NCBI RefSeq assembly: GCF_003610995.1
Contig: NZ_CP032543.1
Span: 2,852,001 to 2,916,000 of the forward strand
DNA from: Streptomyces griseus subsp. griseus
GTDB lineage: Bacteria > Actinomycetota > Actinomycetes > Streptomycetales > Streptomycetaceae
Length of the DNA: 64,000 nucleotides
Direction: 5' to 3'
Part shown: positions 60,856 through 64,000 of the stretch, one piece after another
Numbering within the stretch: the first letter of the stretch is position 1
How the letters are laid out: the number at the start of each line of letters is the position of its first letter
Made by a program: the position numbers and the translations under genes
Notes under the pieces: model-generated
Told to the model about the DNA's origin: nothing
What the model saw: the letters and a program-made list of their open reading frames with translations, nothing else
Database searches by the model: none

Positions 60856-62471
60856 CGGGAGGCCTCCTCGACGACGCTGCCGCCGCCGGACCCCGCGGAC
60901 GCCACCGGGTCCGTCGCGGTGACGGTCTCCCGCTCGTCGCGTCGCGGCTGCTCCGGTACCAGACCGCTGCCGCCCAGCCGCCCGGCGCCCGGCTTCGCGG
61001 CCGCCCGGATGACGTCGTACTCCGCGAGGTCCACCGACCGGGTCTGCCGCCGGAACTCACCCGTCGTGCCCGGCCAGACCGTCGTGTTGCGGCCCGACTC
61101 GTCCAGGTACCAGCTGGTGCAGCCGCCGGTGTTCCACACCGTGCGCTTCATCCGCTCCTGGACCCGGTGGTTCCAGGCGGTGACGGCGGTGGAGCGGGCG
61201 CCGAGCGCCGCGCGGCCGCCGAGCACGTTCAACTGGCGCAGGTAGTCGGCCATGTAGTTCAGCTGGGACTCGATCATCAGGATCATCGAGGAGTTCCCGA
61301 GGCCCGTGTTGGGGCCGATGATCGTCATCCAGTTGGGGAACCCGGCGGCGGTGGCGCCGCGGAGCGAGTTCATCCCGTCCTTCCAGGACTCGGCGAGCGT
61401 GATGCCCTCCTCGCCGACGACCCGCTCCGCGATCGGCATGTCCGTCACATGGAAGCCGGTGCCGAAGATGATCGCGTCGACCTCGGCCTCGCTGCCGTCG
61501 GCGGCGACGACGGTGGAGCCGCGTATCTCGCTGAGACCGGAGGCCACGACGTCCACATTGGGCTGGGCGAGCGCCGGGTAGTAGGTGCTGGAGAGCAGGA
61601 TGCGCTTGCAGCCGATGCGGTAGTCGGGCGTCAGCTTGGCCCGCAGGGCCGGGTCCTTGATGGCCCGCGCCATGTTGGACTTGGCTATCTTCTCCACCAG
61701 GCCCAGCTGGTCGGGGTGTTTGGTGAAGGCGCTGACCTGCAACTCCCTTATGCCCCACAGCAGTCCGCGGCGTGCGGTGCCGGTGGCGGGTATCGCGCGG
61801 TGGAGTGCCTGCTCGGCCTTGCTGATCGTACGGTCGACGCGCGGCATGACCCACGGGGGCGTGCGCTGGAAGAGCGTGAGCTTGGCGGTCTTCGGCTGGA
61901 TCGCCGGGACGATCTGGATGGCGGAGGCGCCCGTTCCGACCATCGCGACCCGCTTGCCCGCCAGGTCGTAGTCGTGGTCCCAGCGCGCGGAGTGGAAGAC
62001 CTTGCCGGGGAAGGAGTCCAGCCCGGGTATGTCGGGCGTCTTGGGGTCGGAGAGCGGCCCGGTGGCGGATATGACGACATCCGCGCGCAGGGTCGTGCCG
62101 TTGGCGGACTCGATCACCCAGTACAGGTTCTCCTTGTCCCAGCTCATCAGCTTCACCTCGTGGTTCAGCCGGATGTGCGGGCGGAGCCCGAAGGTGTCGG
62201 CGACGCGCTCCAGGTAGGCCCGGATGTGCTCCTGGCCGGAGAAGGTGCGCGGCCAGTCGGGGTTGGGCGCGAAGGAGAAGGAGTAGAGGTGGGACGGTAC
62301 GTCGCAGGCGCAGCCGGGATAGCTGTTGTCGCGCCAGGTGCCGCCCACCGAGTCGGCGCGCTCCAGGACGACGAAGTCGGTGATGCCTTCGCGGCGCAGC
62401 CGGACGGCGGCCCCCAGGCCCCCGAATCCGGTTCCGATCACCGCCACACGTACGTGCTCGTGCTGGGCCAT
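60852..62471 (-). CDS. Flavin-containing Baeyer-Villiger-type monooxygenase
   Basis: A 539-residue FAD/NADPH enzyme inserting oxygen next to a ketone carbonyl. The FAD Rossmann motif is VIGTGFGGLGAAVRL (GxGxxG, residues 13-18), the second dinucleotide motif MVGTGASAIQIVPA (179-192), and the BVMO fingerprint FPGKVFHSARWD (154-165, F-x-G-x-x-x-H-x-x-x-W). Also GTWRDNSYPGCACDVPSHLY, as in cyclohexanone-type enzymes. It is the first gene of a three-gene operon and divergent from a MerR regulator 136 bp away. Substrate unknown; candidates are cyclic or long-chain ketones. Confidence 0.93.
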   Translation of the reverse strand: MAQHEHVRVAVIGTGFGGLGAAVRLRREGITDFVVLERADSVGGTWRDNSYPGCACDVPSHLYSFSFAPNPDWPRTFSGQEHIRAYLERVADTFGLRPHIRLNHEVKLMSWDKENLYWVIESANGTTLRADVVISATGPLSDPKTPDIPGLDSFPGKVFHSARWDHDYDLAGKRVAMVGTGASAIQIVPAIQPKTAKLTLFQRTPPWVMPRVDRTISKAEQALHRAIPATGTARRGLLWGIRELQVSAFTKHPDQLGLVEKIAKSNMARAIKDPALRAKLTPDYRIGCKRILLSSTYYPALAQPNVDVVASGLSEIRGSTVVAADGSEAEVDAIIFGTGFHVTDMPIAERVVGEEGITLAESWKDGMNSLRGATAAGFPNWMTIIGPNTGLGNSSMILMIESQLNYMADYLRQLNVLGGRAALGARSTAVTAWNHRVQERMKRTVWNTGGCTSWYLDESGRNTTVWPGTTGEFRRQTRSVDLAEYDVIRAAAKPGAGRLGGSGLVPEQPRRDERETVTATDPVASAGSGGGSVVEEASR

Positions 62472-62578
62472 GCTGCCGCCTCCCGCGGTACGTCACACGA
62501 TTACGCCAGCAATCACTGGCATGGTTCGGAGAGTAGAGCAGGCTCGTACCGATGGGTAGGGGTCCGACCGAGGAAAGT

Positions 62579-62589
62579 TACCGGCGGTA
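62579..62589. promoter_or_regulatory. Short dyad before the MerR gene
   Basis: TACCG-G-CGGTA, perfect 11-bp dyad, 17 bp upstream of the MerR GTG in the divergent promoter gap. It could be part of a MerR-type operator, but its position is close to the ribosome site, so this is weak. Confidence 0.3.
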
Positions 62590-62606
62590 CAACATAGGGT
62601 GCCCCT

Positions 62607-63284
62607 GTGGCTGAAGGACGCGAGGACCGCGAATACCGCATGGAGGAGCTGGCCGAGGAGGCCGGCATCACCGTGCGGACCCTGCGCTTCTACCGGGAGC
62701 GCGGCCTGATCCCGCCACCCCGCCGCGAGGGCCGGATCGCCTGGTACGGCGGCCACCACCTGGCCCGCCTGCGGACCATCACGGGCCTGCTGGAGCGCGG
62801 CCACACCCTCAACGGCATCGCGGATCTGGCCGCCACCTTCGAGAGCGGGCGCGATGTCGCCGAGGTGCTGGGGCTCGGCGAGCCGACCGAGGAGACCCCG
62901 GTCCGGCTCACCCCGGAGCAGCTCGCCGACTACTTCGAGGGCGAGGTGACCCCGGAGAACCTGGCCACCGCGCTGGATCTGGGCTATCTCGCCACCGACG
63001 GCGACGAGATCGTCCACATCAGCCGGCGTCTGCTGGAGGTCTCGGCAGAGCTCGTACGGGAAGGGGTGCCGCTCGCCACGGTGCTCTCCTCGGGCCGCCG
63101 CGTCCGCGAGCACGCGGACGCTCTCGCCGAAATCTTCGTACGCGTACTGCATGCCCACGCCACCGAGACCGAACCGGCCCAACTCCGGCCACTGGCCCGC
63201 GCGGTGGTGGACGCGGAGCTGTCGATGGCGCTGGACCGGCGGCTGCGCCGCGAGGACGGCACGCAGCCGCCGAAAGCCGGCTGA
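62607..63284 (+). CDS. MerR-family transcriptional regulator
   Basis: A 225-residue regulator. The N-terminal winged helix reads RMEELAEEAGITVRTLRFYR ERGLIPPPRREGRIAWYG, followed by HHLARLRTITGLLERGHTLN and a long coiled-coil/effector domain rich in Leu and Arg. No metal-binding cysteines, so it senses an organic ligand. GTG start at 62607. Divergent from the BVMO operon, it is the probable activator or repressor of ketone utilisation genes. Confidence 0.88.
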   Translation: MAEGREDREYRMEELAEEAGITVRTLRFYRERGLIPPPRREGRIAWYGGHHLARLRTITGLLERGHTLNGIADLAATFESGRDVAEVLGLGEPTEETPVRLTPEQLADYFEGEVTPENLATALDLGYLATDGDEIVHISRRLLEVSAELVREGVPLATVLSSGRRVREHADALAEIFVRVLHAHATETEPAQLRPLARAVVDAELSMALDRRLRREDGTQPPKAG

Positions 63285-63290
63285 CCGGAA

Positions 63291-64000
63291 CTACCGCTCG
63301 TACACGACCGTCACCGGCGCATGGTCGCTCCACCGCTCGTCGTGCGTGGCGGCCCGCTCCACCCACGCCTTGACCGCACGCGCGGCAAGCCCCGGCGTGG
63401 CGATCTGGTAGTCGATACGCCACCCCGCGTCGTTGTCGAAGGCGCGCCCCCGGTAGGACCACCAGCTGTACGGCCCCGCCGCGTCCGGGTGCAGCTGCCG
63501 TACGACGTCGACGTACGCGGCCTCCTCGAAGACCCGGGTCAGCCAGGCCCGCTCCTCGGGGAGGAAGCCGGAGTTCTTCCGGTTGGCCTTCCAGTTCTTC
63601 AGGTCGGCCTCCTGGTGCGCGATGTTCCAGTCACCGCAGACCACGACCTCACGCCCGTCCGCCGCCGCGCGCCCCTTCAGACCCTGGAGGTAGGGCAGGA
63701 AGGCCGCCATGAAGCGCTCCTTCTCGTCCTGCCGCTCCGTGCCCACCTCGCCGGAGGGCAGGTACAGGCTCGCGACGGTCACACCGGGCAGGTCGATCTC
63801 GACGTACCGGCCGCTCGCGTCGAACTCCTCGGCCCCGGGTACGCCGAACCCGCCGAAGCCGATCTGGACCCGCTCCGGCGCCTGCCGGGAGTAGAGGGAG
63901 ACCCCGGCGCGCCCCTTGGCGGCGGCGGGGGCGTGCACGGTGTGCCAGCCCTCGGGGGTACGGACCTCCTCGGCCAGCTGGCCGGGCTCGGCACGGACCT
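63291..64000 (-). CDS. xth: Exodeoxyribonuclease III (cut by the right edge)
   Basis: A class II AP endonuclease/3'-5' exonuclease of base-excision repair. About 236 C-terminal codons are present; the N-terminus with the first metal glutamate lies outside. Visible motifs: GRYVEIDLPGVTVASLYLPS G, the catalytic VVCGDWNIAHQEADLKNWKA (D-x-N), LHPDAAGPYSWWSYRGRAFD, WRIDYQIATPGLA and the terminal SDHAPVTV with the catalytic histidine. The stop is TAG at 63291-63293, 6 bp after the MerR stop, so the two convergent genes almost touch. Confidence 0.94.
   Translation of the reverse strand, partial: VRAEPGQLAEEVRTPEGWHTVHAPAAAKGRAGVSLYSRQAPERVQIGFGGFGVPGAEEFDASGRYVEIDLPGVTVASLYLPSGEVGTERQDEKERFMAAFLPYLQGLKGRAAADGREVVVCGDWNIAHQEADLKNWKANRKNSGFLPEERAWLTRVFEEAAYVDVVRQLHPDAAGPYSWWSYRGRAFDNDAGWRIDYQIATPGLAARAVKAWVERAATHDERWSDHAPVTVVYER

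Overview
The window is high-GC DNA with the gene content of a Streptomyces chromosome. It has translationally coupled ATGA/GTGA operons, many GTG starts, an SsgA-like sporulation protein, an RpfB-type cell-wall hydrolase, a sortase substrate with an LAxTG-like signal, and the tam/tamR and gal loci. The order ppc, desaturase, TetR, tam/tamR, gal matches what I remember of the conserved core arm of Streptomyces chromosomes. I see no rRNA, tRNA, CRISPR array, prophage or intact insertion sequence. Both ends cut through genes: ppc on the left and an exonuclease III gene on the right.

Layout. 1-5.9 kb: PEP carboxylase N-terminus, a desaturase coupled to a TetR regulator, a VOC protein and trans-aconitate methyltransferase divergent from TamR, a LuxR response regulator and a GNAT acetyltransferase. 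5.9-11.4 kb: the Leloir galactose operon (galT-galE-galK, minus strand) divergent from a sodium/solute symporter and a small membrane protein. 11.4-16.4 kb: a LuxR regulator with a degenerate receiver and two tandem paralogous membrane-anchored PQQ-type beta-propeller proteins. 16.9-26.9 kb: ABC-F ATPase, acyltransferase, lipoprotein, methyltransferase and DinB protein, then the coupled set rpfB-rsmA-ispE, tatD and a zinc-ribbon protein.

27.4-31.4 kb is the least explained region. A 58-codon peptide gene is followed by four tightly coupled genes: an unknown protein, two paralogous all-helical-looking proteins sharing an HTVFHLTDWG motif, and a cytoplasmic serine hydrolase of the penicillin-binding fold. 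AT-rich palindromes lie upstream, and an array of six CGCGTGA heptamers spaced 21 or 25 bp lies downstream. It looks like a small peptide-maturation or peptide-signalling operon. This is the best candidate here for an undescribed system.

31.5-48 kb: rsmI, a protein O-mannosyltransferase, a thioester-domain sortase substrate, a 51-residue membrane protein, a penicillin-binding protein behind a perfect 26-bp palindrome, a YbaK-type editing protein and DMT permease, a decayed HTH/zinc-ribbon pseudogene, two GNAT proteins, an SDR and serine hydrolase pair, a CbiMN-Q-O metal ECF transporter with a Nur-box-like site (suggesting nickel), and ssgE. 48-64 kb: a regulator joining an IS30-like HTH to a MarR-like domain, divergent from a DUF4097-DrrA-DrrB exporter set; an MMPL exporter with its TetR, divergent from a tricorn protease with two strong TetR-type palindromes between them; a CsbD-like hydrophilic protein; a BVMO, alpha/beta hydrolase and SDR operon divergent from a MerR regulator; and exonuclease III.

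All calls come from reading the sequence and from remembered family motifs. No database search was run. Long GC-rich antisense frames were ignored.
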